This document shows positions 1-13,002 of a DNA stretch of 64,000 bases, piece after piece (the stretch's first letter is position 1; the number at the start of each line of letters is the position of its first letter). The notes below the pieces were generated by a model. The model had not been told where the DNA came from and made no database searches. It saw only the letters and a list, made by a program, of their open reading frames with translations. The position numbers and the translations under genes were made by a program. Source of the stretch: Utricularia gibba (lineage: Eukaryota; Streptophyta; Magnoliopsida; Lamiales; Lentibulariaceae); the NCBI GenBank assembly GCA_002189035.1, contig NEEC01000002.1, forward strand, positions 5,107,001 to 5,171,000. The letters run 5' to 3'.

Positions 1-1072
1 ATAATAATTCAAATAATCATATTTTATGAAATAGAAAATAATTAAAAAAACTTTAATGCCCTCGATTGAGTATGTCACTAATACCAATTGAATAATACGC
101 AAAGCGTGTATTGCACTGGTCAATCCAGGGCTGTCTGACGAGGCACCGCTCCCACACAATGGGACATCATCCGCGGTGGTCAACCCAAATATGAAATTAC
201 ATAAATAGCCGCCAACATCTAGGGCTTAATGAGTATTTTTTATCCGTGATTGTCATACTCCTATCACATTACAAACACATATAAATGACAATTAGTTATT
301 TAATTACAGAGAAATAATGATGGTAACTTAAGTAAATAAAACTTCATCTTTCTTTACACGAAAAAAAGATGTTATTTCATAAATAATGAGTATTTTTTAT
401 TTAATAAAGTTTTTATTAAAGGGGAAAAGATCATTCTTCCAATAATAAATCATTCTTTAAAAAAATGTTGTCTTCTTTAATGTACATAAAAATTCCTTTA
501 TTTAATCCAAAAAACATGTTGGAACAAAAAAAAATCTATATACGTAGTAAATGTTTGGTAAAAGGAAAAAGAAGTAATTTCTTTATATAATGAATCCTTT
601 AATAAAGTGAAAGTCATTAATTTACATAAAAAATCATTATAATTGGAGAAAAACAACATTTTTAACAAATCATAAACAAATAATATCTTTAATTGATTTT
701 TTTAAAATAATTATAAAAATAAAATCTTACATGAACCTTAACTCTAATCCTAAAATCTAAAGCTTTAGGTTTGAGAAAAAATTTTATTGAACTTTAAATC
801 ATTCCAAACCCAAAAGTCAAATCCCAATGAATACCAAAATAAAACGTAATTCACAAAACCTATATTTAAGAGAAAAATCATTTCACACAAACCATACCTT
901 GGTTGCAAAGGAATTGGGCAGAACTTGAGGCGGCGAGTTTGCAATGGTGGCGATGGCGGCAATGGTCCAGAATTTTCTAATTGCTATGGTTCTAAATTAT
1001 TTTAATTACGAAATTACCTATGGATTATTTTTCTTATCAATGGTAACCCATGCTCGTATGTAATACATACTT
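1..1072. other. AT-rich intergenic DNA, no gene seen
   Basis: No reading frame here resembles a protein family I know. The stretch is dominated by A/T runs. The 65-codon minus-strand frame ending near 962 has no recognisable motif and is probably chance. Confidence 0.6.
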
Positions 1073-1789
1073 ACATGGGTTAGTCCTCACCTATGCTTGT
1101 ATGTGGAGGGGTATAGGAAATTCCATACATGCTCGGATGAAATTTATTATATGGGTCGAGTTTGACGATAGTATCTCAAGTTTCAGCTAATATAAAAGGT
1201 CTAATTACGAAGTTTCAAAATTACATTATAGTCCATTTAATTTACATTTTTTATAAATAGTTTAATCTCGAATTTATGAAATTATATATTTAACACCTCA
1301 TATTATCAAGTTAATCGATTTTGACCCTTAATGTCATTTTAACAATGCACTATTATAGACACAGTATTTACAACTTCCATTCTTATTTATTTGATGGTTT
1401 TACCCATACCAAACTTGAAAAATCACGATATACGAACACAATATAAAAGTCACTTCTTTGATTTGCCGAACTCTATATGCAAATGTAAAATTCTTATTAT
1501 CAAATTTTGTTGGATGTGAAACCAGAATTAATTCATAGCGTCATGAATCGGTCCTTGACATAAAAGTTCGAAAAAACTGTTTGAATTTTCCTTAGATGGC
1601 TTTGACAACTTGAGGTGACTTTTTTATAATTATGAAACTTGAAGTTTAAATTTTTTATATTGACTGAAACTTGAGATGTTATTTTTTCAATTTTTACTTT
1701 ATTATATCCTCTATATACGGACGTGTGCTATGGTTTACCTACATCGGTCCACTCATCACATATGAGTATGGATTACGGCTAACCCATGT
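1073..1789. mobile_element. Degenerate foldback element with long inverted repeats
   Basis: The outer ends are inverted copies of ACATGGGTTAG (left 1073-1083, right 1779-1789). An inner pair, about 1170-1235 and 1628-1690, is also inverted and imperfect: the left arm contains CTCAAGTTTCAGCTAATAT and the right arm its diverged complement. The 400-bp centre has no coding capacity. Long inverted arms without a transposase suggest a non-autonomous DNA transposon (MULE- or foldback-type). I could not find a convincing target-site duplication, so the class is uncertain. Confidence 0.45.
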
Positions 1790-2537
1790 TAATTGCGTGT
1801 TATATAAATTTAAACAAAATATGTATATTTAATGTAAATGTAACATAGTTATTTTTATTATGTTAATATTATATATAAAAAGTAAGGCTATTTAATAAAA
1901 AAAATACAAAATAAGGCAATTATACTAATACCTATTATTACAAAATAGAAAAATAAACATACATTAAAAACAGTATAAAATAACATCGAACATACATATC
2001 ATTCTTAGACATATAATTTGATTACCGATGACTCAATAGGTTGAATTCCTTGAAACATTTGCATGATAAAATCTAGTTGATTACACTAGTTCTACAATAG
2101 ATTGATGTTTTATTTCTTGCATAAATTGACAAGATGGAATTATATTAGGTCTTTGTCTTGAAGAAGGTAATTGAAGTTATGCTTGTTTATCTATTTTTTT
2201 TTACTTTTTCTTTTTCTTTTTTGTTGTCTTTCCTCGATCATCAATACATTTCCTCCACAATGTGTTTCTTGTTTGAACGGTGCGCTAGAGGATTTTTTTT
2301 TGAGATTCATCATGTACTAATTGAATGATGATAGCCTCTATTTTCTCTCATCCCACAAAAGATTGAACTGATGTTGATATATTTTAACTAGCATCCATAT
2401 GATAAAGCATTGAATAACTATATCAATGGGTTTGATAACGAGTTCAATGCAACCCTAAAATAATATATAAAAATAATAAAATATAGAATATTATTTTAAA
2501 AAAATAAACTAGTATTGTATTAGAACAAGAGATTATG
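1790..2537. other. AT-rich intergenic DNA, nothing recognised
   Basis: No coding signal or structured repeat was found between the foldback element and the MITE. Confidence 0.5.
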
Positions 2538-2540
2538 TAA

Positions 2541-2754
2541 AGATCTGTTTATTTCAATTTCTATTTTAAATTAAATAATTTTGAAGTGATTTTTATTAAA
2601 AATAGAAACAACTTCTGTTTTCTTGAAGCAGAAACATTGAAGCGCTTTTAAGTGCTTCAGTTTTTTTTTTTAAAATAGGTTCATACTTGCTTCTATCAGC
2701 TTTTAAAACAGTTTTTTTGAAGCTGATTTTAATGAAATAGAAATAAACAAATCT
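2541..2754. mobile_element. Tourist-like MITE (PIF/Harbinger type), 214 bp
   Basis: The ends are inverted copies of AGATCTGTTTATTTC (right end complement AGATTTGTTTATTTC, one mismatch), flanked on both sides by TAA (2538-2540 and 2755-2757). A 3-bp TWA duplication with short terminal inverted repeats is the known signature of PIF/Harbinger-derived miniature elements. The inside is non-coding. Confidence is moderate because TAA is common in AT-rich DNA. Confidence 0.55.
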
Positions 2755-2757
2755 TAA

Positions 2758-4802
2758 GTTTGCCATTTGTTGCGTGTGCACCTCCTTTCTTTAACCTTTA
2801 CAATATGAAAATATTCATTCCGGTAATTTTTATTCCTTGAACATGTTGTCACCTTCAAAATCTCTTAATCATAATTATAAACTTCAACTCTTCTATGTTG
2901 TGGATGATTTGTCCAATATTGTCATTTAGAATGAGGTGCTTCAGCAAGCACTTGATCAGGAGCCTGCAATTCTCAAGGTTCTTATAGGCAATTATATCAA
3001 CATACAACAATATATCAAAAAACAATCTGTATAGAAAAGTATTTAAAATATATTTTTTTGAAAATATTTTTAAGAAAGAATGTTTATGATAAATATAATA
3101 AAATAAAAATATGATATGGTGTCTGACAATATGGGTAAAATATTCACACAACAATAAGTAAAAAAATTGTTAAAGTTATCCCAGTGTGTATGCTAATGAC
3201 CTGTTGTCACAAGTTTTTTAGTTGGAGAATACGTTAGTTTCATAAGTTATTGGTAAAATATTTGTGTCAGCTTTGTTATTTGTTAAATTCCTCATTTTAC
3301 AGTTTTATAAATGTTTTATATTACCATGTAATTAAATTTATTTTTTACTAAAAACTGAAACATTTATTTTTGTAAGTAATCCTTTATTTAATTTATTTAT
3401 TATTCAATATATTCTTTATTTTTAGAAAAAATCAATATTATGTAAAAAAAATGTAATTATAAATATTTCCTTACTTCTAAAAGTTTAATAAAAAAAATAT
3501 TATAAAATTCTATTTTGAAGGAATAATAATTTAGTAACAATTTCAACTATTTCCGCATTACATTTTTTTATTTTTTAGATATTACAATATCATTATCTAA
3601 AAAATGTATATTATTTTATTTTGAAAATAAAAATTAACATTAAAATATTTGGAAATTGCTTATAAGTTATAACTTATAATAACAAACACATAATTTGGAA
3701 AAAGAAATGGTAAATAAATTATTTTAAAAAAATAAGTTGTTATAGACAACTATAATGGTACGTACAATAAATATGCATTTTTTAAAAAATATTATATTTA
3801 TAAACATTTATAGTGGTAGATGGTGGTACTTGATAAATAACCAATCATTTTACATATAATTAATTATTTCCAAGGACCTATAATGATTATTAATGATATC
3901 TAACAAATACTCTGTATTTTTTATATAAATAATTTATTTCCAAGAACAATAATTTATTCATGCAACAACAAGACGGAAAAAGCACTATTAAAATAAAGAA
4001 AGACATAGGCTAAGGCAACGATAAGTTTACTCGAGATATTGCTTATAATATTGTCACAAGGGATCCCTCTCATGAAAAGGGCGTTAACATGTTCAAAATT
4101 AATTCATGAACCTCGGGAACATCAAATAACCCCTTGAGGAACATAAATATCTCTTTATATTCATGTGAATAAATGTATTTAAGGATTTTTGAAAAATTAG
4201 TAATTTGATGTGTATTTACGGATTTCCAAAAATTGATAATGATATCTTTACAAAAACCTATGTCGAAAGTTGTGTTTATGTAAACCATCTAGAAAGAATT
4301 TAATAGAAAACTATACATATTTATACCTGCATATCAAATATATCATTATTTCTAAACATATTACAAGCTTAGTACTCTAAATTCTCCAACCAAACATATT
4401 CAAAAAGTAGAATATTGAATTTAGTTGATTAATTAAATTATTATTGTATACAATTTATAATTTTTTATTGAATTACTTTTATTTTTCTGATGATTTTAAA
4501 ATAAAATTGAAAGAAAAAAAAACACAAAAATAGGATAAATTTCCAATAAAAATATATATCTACAGTTATTCAACAACATTGAATGACTGTTGGGATATTT
4601 CAAAAATTTTAAATCATATCAAAGGTATTCACCCAAATATCTTATAGTTACACTTGGTTTCTAAGTTTGAATCCTGCTTTTACGACATGTGTTCTAGTTC
4701 TTGCAACCGTACATCTTTCGCCATACGAAAAGGGATCAAAGAAGGCATCATAGCTTTGCTAGTTAAGATGCTGAAGTTCGTTCTGTCAAAACTGTTGATG
4801 GC
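2758..4802. other. AT-rich intergenic DNA
   Basis: The open frames at 2855-3154 and 4070-4288 (minus strand) are rich in F, I, K and N, have no recognisable motif, and look like chance frames in AT-rich DNA. The last part, just right of 4650, is presumably the 3' flank of the minus-strand gene ending at 4803. Confidence 0.5.
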
Positions 4803-6958
4803 TTATAAGAACAGATCATCGTCCTCACCAGCAAACAGCTCGTCTAACTGCTCATCTGTCCACTGTGGCAGAGACGGCTTTGCCTTTCGATGTATCTGTT
4901 CATTGGTGCTTTTAGGGAGGTCTTCTTCAGCTACCATTTCAGCCACATTTCCATAACTAGTAATGGTGCAGTTGACAAAGCTTCTTCCGGTTGGATCTTC
5001 CTCTCTGTCTTTCACCAGTACAGGGGAATCCTGAGTAGTCCTTTCTCTGGTTATCTCTTCTTGTCTTGATGGCATATGCCTTTTTAGTCCTGCTGCAGAG
5101 CTGCTGCTGTTCGGTGCATTTCCAGGTATCAAACCTTCCACAAAATCTTCCCTGACTGTTTGTTGGATAATCTGTGTCGTCTTCTTCCTTGTTGATGGAT
5201 CTACAGAATATTGAAAGTATGCAACAATGAAGAATGCAGCCCAGAGGGAGGAAGCAAAGCAGTGACGTTCCGTACCAATCGGGGGATCAGCATACTGGAT
5301 GGTAGGAGCAATAGCATTGTCTCTTTCAACAGTGGATGCATCATTTTCGCAAAACACCTACAGATAAGGCGCACTAGAACTTGAGGCAAAATTTGCCGCG
5401 GAGCAATTTTTGAGATACACAAGGGTAAAATAATAGCATCACATATATGTTGTTTGCATGTGATGATAAGAGTTCTGGCAACGTATGGGAGTACAGGCTT
5501 AGAAAGAATTTTGTGTACCTTTACCAAATTCCTCTGTGTTATGTTCAGATAGTAAACCGACCTCTCTGGAACAAAGATGGCGACCTTAAACATGCACTAC
5601 TTTGTTAAGTCGAATCGAAAAAACACTATAAAAAAGTAATTGGTTGGATAACAAGTAGGTAGTTATGCAGATGGCAAAACATTCAGATACGAGACACTGG
5701 AATCTACGCTGTACCTCACGGAGTATTACAACGGTGCCAATAGTCAATCTTTTCCCAAACTCAGTCTGAAGGACCTTGTGATGAACACTAGCGCCTACAG
5801 TACCTGTTGGATCCTGTAGTTCAAAAATCATCAAGATTCAGTTATCGAAATTCCCGGGAGAATGCTGTATAGTAAGTATCGATGAATAAAATGAGCCAAC
5901 ATTACCTTAAGACGAACCAACAGACCCCTAAACCATTGGGCGTGCACGATTTAATAACACCCACAAGCTAAAACCACAGATCAAACAAAAAAGCTATGGA
6001 GTCAATGAAAGGGTACACGGAATGAAAAGGCTAAAAAGATCTCTGGGACTCAAGAAACAGCTAATCTACGTTTCATTTCTCTTCATTCTCTCACTCACAT
6101 CCAGTTCAACTCAACAGCCAGTAAAACATGAAGCCTTGTTAAAATTCTAGAGATGGGCTACAAATTATAAAAGATGATGTGATTATCAGGGGCTTTGCAC
6201 TCTCTTCACACCTTTTCAAATTCACCTTGTTAAATTTTCAATCACCAAAAGGTTCAGTTGGGGTGACCCTATCATAAAGCAGCAGTCATAGATACTCTGG
6301 TTATTCTATCCTTGGGAAGAAACATTTTCCAATAAGGAGAAAAACGGATAAATCAGCCGTCAGAGAAGTAAGGGCGTACCAATGCAGCCTTTCCAGCGTT
6401 GAGGCATTCTGTCAGACAGTTGAAAGGCGTACTTCGCAGTGTGCCATAATGCAAGCCTAACAAAAAGCCATACAGCGCGATTTTGCGTTAGTTGGGCCTA
6501 GAAGAAGAGCAAATATGAAGAATTAGAGTCGAGAAGGAACCAATATACTGGAGAGCAGAAATCCAGGCTTGGAGTGTGAACTCATAATCAAAATCAGCAG
6601 TTTCCACCGCCCTCTGTATATATTCCTGCGTACAAATATCGGTATGAACAGTATGGTCGCCCGTAGGATCCTCGTCACTGTCTCGATTCTTCTCGACAAT
6701 CCGATTCCCTCTGTCTTGATTCTTGCGGAGCATTGCGGCCTGAACAACGCCTGCCGGACCGGGAATCGTAGGGCGGTCAAGCGAATGGCGTGCCGGCAAT
6801 TGAATGAGGTTTACTTCTTCAGATTGAGAAGGACGGCGGTCTGAAAAGGCGGCGGAGGTGGTGGAGGTAGAGTCTTCGCGTCGGCGCTGGCAAGGGCGGA
6901 GGAGAGGGAGGTCAGAGTCGTCGACGTCGAGAGCTTCCCACGAGTGCTGCTCCGCCAT
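4803..6958 (-). CDS. HROB: HROB-like homologous-recombination OB-fold protein, apparent frameshift in exon 3
   Basis: Six exons can be read on the minus strand: 6958-6541, 6456-6380, 5967-5906, 5813-5715, 5584-5519 and 5357-4803, all with GT-AG borders. The N-terminus is acidic and carries IPGPAGVVQ (about residues 65-73), a hallmark of HROB/C17orf53 relatives. Exons 3-5 form the OB-fold: KSCTPNGL, then DPTGTVGASVHHKVL, then VPERSVYYLNIT. The C-terminal exon is charged and ends with an acidic WTDEQLDELF segment. In animals HROB loads the MCM8-MCM9 helicase during homologous recombination; I infer a similar nuclear role here. All exon phases fit except that exon 3 is one base short between GGTTTAGG and CTGTTGG, which breaks the frame just before the DPTG motif. 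This is either pseudogenisation or a consensus error. The last exon also contains a plausible 75-nt retained intron (5201-5275). Confidence 0.78.
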
Positions 6959-7913
6959 TCTTATGGGCGTGCATTTGGAGGGAAACGTCAGTGCAGAGTT
7001 TTACAAAAGCTCACTTCCATTTTAACAATTAAATTTAACAAAAAATAACTTTTAATTTCTTATTTATTACATACATTATGATATAATTAACAAACGTTTT
7101 TTTTTATATATATTATTCATTTAATAAATATTTTTACAATGTATTTTAGTATATTTTAAAACGCATAATTAATTACTCTGTCACAAACTTTCCATCTTCT
7201 AGAAGGCTGGCCGTGGGGACTCCACCCCTGGTTCGCGCGAATCACGAGTTGTAAAAGAAGAAGACGGCAGTTGAAACGATGGTGGGGAATACATACCTCC
7301 TCTTTCTGCTAACTTGTGCTTCCCTTTCCTCGAAGTTTGGCTTCTTCTAATTACTGGGAAAGAGGGCTTCTACAGAATATAGACAAAAGCCACGGTTGGT
7401 ATTTGGTGTGCGCAACACAACCATGTTTAAGTTCTCATTTTGTTTGGTAGAAGTTTCTGTACACGATGCCCCTGTGACACGAAACTTCTAACTTTTTTGG
7501 AAGGAATCATAGGAACCAAATTGTTCATAAAGCCTGCTTTAGAATCATTGTTGCTCTATCAATCGTTGTTAGCAGAATGTCATCGACACTGCTAGCAACG
7601 AATCGCAAATATGGCTGAATACAGACATTGTCAAAACGAGAAGTTACCAGCAACATCAAGCATGACTGACTACTAAAGGCATGTTCTCTGCCAAGTGTTG
7701 CCATTGAAAATGCAACGAATCCGATGCAGCTTTTAAGAAAAAAACAAAGCTGCTGAGGACGCAGGTAGAAAGGAGAGATATATGCTTCGGATGCAAATGA
7801 TGCTCCCGATCAACAGCTCGACAATAGAAAGAACATTATGAGAACCAGTATGCATACCATTGGATGACTGACACGAAACCAATGCTTCAACCCTTGTTAC
7901 TTTCTGCAACTAA
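6959..7913. other. Promoter of the HROB-like gene and 3' flank of the zinc-finger gene
   Basis: Both neighbouring genes lie on the minus strand, so this interval should hold the 3' UTR of the right gene (about 7400-7913) and the promoter of the left gene (about 6959-7250). The 6959-7180 part is very AT-rich. No further gene was recognised. Confidence 0.5.
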
Positions 7914-8738
7914 TCACCGCTCATCGTCCACTGCATCGATCATCATGGCTTCAAGCTCACCCCCTTCATCATCACTTTCTCCAGCCAATGCTCCAACTGC
8001 AGCTGATATATCATCCACTGTCTCTCCTATCCTAGACAAATTGGCGTCGCCATTTGGTAGTCGGTCTCCATATCCATTATCATTAGCTTCTGGAGTCACA
8101 TTCTGTACACCATGAACTGCAGGTGCACCTGCAACTCTGGCAGCAGCAGATGATTCCTTCTTCTTCGAAGAATCTCTCTTCACCAAATTAGCAAGATTCT
8201 CCAATGCAACTGTTGCCCTTTTCCGAGAAGACACAGCCTCCATTGCTCTTCTCTCTGCCTCCTGTCTCGCGGCAGCGACGGCTTTATTCATAGAAATGGA
8301 GGCGATCCTTGCAGCAGCAACCATCTTCCTCGCCCCATCGGCGTCAATCACTCTGCAATCCTCCATCTTTCGGGTTTGGGGATTGAACCCTTTCGAGAAT
8401 TTCAGTTTGAAGATTGGGGCGTTTGGGGAAACGCAAAGGGGACAAATGTAGGGCTGGGAAAGGGGAGTCTTGGCCTCCACAACGCAGGGCTGGTGGGAAA
8501 TCGAGTGGCATCGGGTGCATGTCAAAATGGCGTCGTTGGGAGGAGGCGAAGGGTGAACTCGAAAGCAGGTAGGGCAGAAGGATTGAGGATGGAGACGGAG
8601 AACGCAGCCGGTGCAGAGGCGGCGGAAAGTGTTCCGTTGGCTGACATGGTGGAGGATTTTGCGTCCTTCAATGCCGCAGTTGCCGCACTCCGCCGCGACG
8701 TCGGCGTTGAGGGCGACGGAATCGGTCCTTCCAACCAT
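7914..8738 (-). CDS. Plant RING/FYVE/PHD-type Cys-rich zinc-finger protein, single exon
   Basis: An uninterrupted 274-residue frame begins MVGRTDSV. The N-terminal third is a multi-cysteine module with CxxC pairs at about residues 18/21, 42/45, 55/58, 74/77 and 99/102, plus H82 and C85. The spacing suggests stacked zinc-binding loops of the RING/FYVE/PHD type rather than a canonical RING, as no clear C3HC4 pattern is met. The middle is a basic and alanine-rich helical stretch (MNKAVAAARQEAERRAMEAV, about 150-169) that may form a coiled coil and includes a KRDSSKKKE nuclear-signal-like cluster. The C-terminus is acidic (GESDDEGGELE). I infer a nuclear chromatin- or protein-binding role; the exact function is unknown. 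The antisense frame at 8376-8789 is a shadow. Confidence 0.8.
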   Translation of the reverse strand: MVGRTDSVALNADVAAECGNCGIEGRKILHHVSQRNTFRRLCTGCVLRLHPQSFCPTCFRVHPSPPPNDAILTCTRCHSISHQPCVVEAKTPLSQPYICPLCVSPNAPIFKLKFSKGFNPQTRKMEDCRVIDADGARKMVAAARIASISMNKAVAAARQEAERRAMEAVSSRKRATVALENLANLVKRDSSKKKESSAAARVAGAPAVHGVQNVTPEANDNGYGDRLPNGDANLSRIGETVDDISAAVGALAGESDDEGGELEAMMIDAVDDER

Positions 8739-9700
8739 GAGATCGCGCTGCAGAATCGCTGGAATTGGTTTCCTTTTTTGTTCCGTTAAATCTCCACCAG
8801 CTAGCTACCTTATTTGTTTGTGAAGGCGAGATTTTGTTACCTACTTCAAAAAAATAGGAAAAATAGCATAAATAAATGGGAGAAAAATATGGTAATACCG
8901 CATATTTTGTTCGGTTACTATGTGATTTGCTCCTTTCCCCAAATATTAAATGGTTAAAAAAATTGTGATATTATTCTTAATATTTCAAGAAGCTCTAGAT
9001 ACATATGTTTGATATAGTTTTTTTTGAAAAATCGATTTTGGAAAAATATTTTTAAAAAATTAAATTGGGGTTCTATAACAAGAAATGGTTTTAAATTTTT
9101 TGAAATATAATGTAATGATTTTTTTAACAATAAAACCTTTTCAAAAAAAATTTCAGAAAAAATATTATTCCAAGTATAAGATTTAAGTTATGAGATGCAC
9201 TCCTTGAAACAAGGTATCGAGGAGGTAGCACGAACGAATTGCTCCTATTCCAATCAAGTTTGATTCAATTAATATTATTTATTTTTGTTTGAATATTGCA
9301 AATAAATTAATATAAAAAAATTCATGTTTAATTAATTTAATGATTCATTTATTTTTGTAGATCAAAATATGTAAAATATTATTTTGTATTGGTAATTTAA
9401 TATAAAAATTCATATAATAAAATAAATTATAAATAATCTTTGATTATTTACAATACTTCATATATTTTATAATAATTATATATATATATATGTAATTTTT
9501 TAATTCAAAAATAACTATATTTTATATAAAAGTATATCAAATTTTAACAATAAAAAAGAAATTCTGATTTTATTATCCCAAACTAATATTCAATTATTTT
9601 GTTATTATATTTTATTATAAACCTATTGATACAAAATTTTTATATTTAAAGTGTAAGCTTGAATTATATAAATGTATTATATATTTTTTAATTAATTTAA
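8739..9700. other. Promoter of the zinc-finger gene and AT-rich DNA
   Basis: The first 100-150 bp upstream of 8738 should contain the promoter and 5' UTR of the minus-strand zinc-finger gene. The rest is AT-rich without coding signal and includes a short (TA)n run near 9477-9491. Confidence 0.5.
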
Positions 9701-9705
9701 AACAT

Positions 9706-11073
9706 TGATGACACACATTTAATTATTATGTTTAAATATGGTTTAGATTAGGTTTGTATGGTTTTTTTTATGTTTTATGTGTTGTTTAACTTAATTTGTG
9801 TTTATATTAAAAAATGGACTAAATTAAAGGATTTAGTCCATCTTTTATTACTGATCTTGATTAAGTCTAGCAAGAGAATTAGCATCAAATCAGATTCAAA
9901 AATGTGTAGAATAAGTAGAAAAGAGCACAATATCTAAAGAGAGACAAAAAAACTATTCTTCCATCCACAATCTATAAGTTCAGGTCGAGAATAGTGATAA
10001 TATCAAGAACAATGCATTAGAGTAAAAGATGGAAGATATTTTTGAAGGAAGGGGAGAATAAAAAAAAAGAAGTATCTTCAGCAGCGACACACAAGGGGCT
10101 CCTCCAAGAACACAACGAACATCAATCAGAAAAGTAGAATAAGGAGAGTCTCACGAAGAAGACTCCTATCCTCAAGGACACCACCAAAATCCAGTTCAAT
10201 GCTATTGTTTCTGGTTGTGAATAGTAGCAAACGAGAATCAGAACAATATTTACTTTCTTTTCGTTTGTTGAATATTTTAAATTTCTGTGATTAACTTTCT
10301 CACGATGACTTTGATACTTTCACTATTTAATCTTAACGATATTATGTTTTATCTTCCAAATATAAGTAGTCAGATCTTAGGGATATCTTAAGATATAACA
10401 TGGTGGTGTGGGGTTAGAGTTCATAGTAGATTTGATCATTGTTTCTTAGCAGTTGTTTTTATCATTTTTTGGGTAAACTTAAGAAGGAAAACAAATAGTT
10501 TCAAAACTCTAATGTTTGATTGAGAGGTAGATCAACAAATCAAAGTAGAGATAATATATATTAGTCTAAGGTATAACTAATAGAATCAAGTAGACATAAT
10601 TTTATATACTTTGCTTACAGGTATGCCTTATTGCGAAATTGGTGATGATATTGAGAACTATCTTAACTAAAAACATGATAAATAACCTGGAAAGACTTAG
10701 ATTGCTTGAAGTTATAAGAATAGAAACATTATAAATTAAATTACGTATCTTAGTACCATATCACCTATATACCCTTAAAATATCTTAGTATTACTGTATA
10801 CTAGAATTAACATTTGTTACATTTTATGTTGAGATTTGATTTTATGCATTGAACTTGCCTATCATTATTAATTTGAGCTTAGACTAATAAAAATGTTTAC
10901 TTTGAATTCTACATCTACTAAAATATTTTGCAAATACTAGCTCCTTATGATCAACCTCGAATTCCACTTTACATTTTGTGTTTAATTTGTATTTTATGAG
11001 GATTATGAATTATAAATTTATTTGATACGAAAATTTCATTTATTGTAACGATTTTAATAAATTTTTATTATCA
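9706..11073 (+). mobile_element. Solo LTR, family A copy 1 (TSD AACAT)
   Basis: The element starts TGATGACACACATTT and ends TTTTTATTATCA, and is flanked by perfect 5-bp duplications AACAT (9701-9705 and 11074-11078). The order of landmarks matches the other family-A LTRs read in the same direction: the GGACTAAATTAAAGGATTTA palindrome-like segment near the start (about 9816), and ATAAATTTATTTGATACG near the end. Internal retroelement genes are absent, so this is a solo LTR left by recombination between two LTRs. Length is 1368 bp. Confidence 0.88.
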
Positions 11074-11078
11074 AACAT

Positions 11079-12704
11079 AAATAAATATAATAATTAATAA
11101 ATATATATGTGATCATGAATAAATCGTGCATTATATATGAATATAAATAAATAAATATGAACACATTTTTAATTTGATAAAATTAAATAAATGAACATAA
11201 ATACAAATGTTCGTATTTATTTGTAAAGATAAGGCTATGTTGGCCCATATGGGTTCGAAGCCAACTTAAAGATTTTAGATATTTCAGGTTATATGACCCG
11301 TGATCTGATCAGATCAGATGGATTTTGATTGTGTCTGAACCAAAATCAGATTTTTTGGGTTTTTTTTGTTTTGTATTATTTAAAACTTTTTATAAATTAA
11401 TTAAAAAAAATTAGTACAAACTGATCAATTTAAATAAAATATTATAAACCAAAACAAGAAAAACAAATCATAAGAAATACAAAGAAAAACAATTTTTTGT
11501 GGATCCTTTTGTTTTATTTTAATCAAAACAAAGCAAACCAAGCAATTTAAACATCAAACAAATCAATCGAATAATCAAAATATAAACAAAAAAATCCGAT
11601 GTATAATTACATATTCCGCATGAACATTGAAAGCAATAAAGGAGAATATAATGACTAGGGTTTGTAGAATGTGATAGTTAAGTAAAAAATTTGGGTATAT
11701 ATAGACTTAAGCATTATAATTACATTAAAAAATTAAAGTTAATTGATATTAAAATTGATGAATGTGAATTAATATTTTAAAAAGACAACATATGGGTTTA
11801 CCCACGGGTTTATATAACAACTTGAATCGAACTATTTAATGGTTATAGATTTAAATTGGATTTTATACGATTTGGATTGATCGTTTTGTGGACTAACTTG
11901 GACCCATGTATCTCTCTTTTTGTTCATTTGATAAAATTAAATAAATAAATATACACATGAATGTTTGTGTTTGTTCATTCAATAAAACAATACTATGGGA
12001 TATCAACCATTAGAAAATAGTCAGGATGATAGAACTTAGAAGAGAATCTGCCTCACACGCTCACATCAACGACCTTCCAAAGGCATGCCCCAAACTATTA
12101 TGGAACGCAGAAACATGAGATTTTCTTGTAGGGAGGAGAGCATCTCTCCAAGTAGGATTCACATTTTGTTTCGACTTCACCACATTTTTGTATCAATGCT
12201 TATAAATTTTATGTATTTTTTAATCGATAATTTGAAATAATTGTGTTATCCATGTTTGAAAATTGTGTGTATAAAGTAATTCCTATAAACCATCACCACG
12301 GGTTAGCAACAACCTTGAGAAATTATGTGCATATTTTTTTTACACATTTTTAAACACAGTCTGCAAAGATTAACAATGTATAGAAATCATATGTGTTTTT
12401 TTAATACATAATTTCTAGGTATTATCATTAGAGATTAGCAGTGTTTGTATATGACATATTATATTATATGCAGACATTATCTATAGAATTTATTGATAAT
12501 TGAAAATTATTTATTTTTTTAACAACTTATTTTCAAATATCATTTGTGAAGTCTTATCAATGTTTAGAAATTATTTTTTTTAAAATATTATTTTAGTTAC
12601 CATTTATGGAGATTTTTAACATCTAAAAATTTGTATGTTTTTTTACACTTTGTTTTCAAATATCATCTAAAGAGTTTAATGATGAAAATTAGCTGTATTC
12701 TTTT
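11079..12704. other. AT-rich intergenic DNA
   Basis: No gene or clear element was recognised. A short palindromic CTGATCAGATCAG lies near 11310. Confidence 0.5.
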
Positions 12705-13002
12705 GTTTAAAGCTATGTTACCCAAATTCGTCATTTTTAACTTAACATTATATCAATTCATGAATCAGATTCGGATTTGCTTGAGATTTGGGATTCGTTG
12801 GACAAAAAATAAAAAATTAATTAATCAAAATTATTTATTATTATTATTTCTTTTCAGACCTATAGCTTTATTTGGGTTGTCGTATTCTTCTCCTTTCCCA
12901 AATCTTCTTTGGCTCAATTACGTCGCCATCCAAGCTCCATAATTTTGCTCAAAACAGAAACATAGGTGAATGCAAAGAATCAAGCAAAAAATAGAGAATC
13001 TT

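Noticed and set aside
4654-4956. 100-codon plus-strand frame
   Set aside because: It is the shadow of the last HROB-like exon.
8376-8789. 137-codon plus-strand frame
   Set aside because: It is antisense to the zinc-finger gene, whose cysteine pattern is clearly on the minus strand.
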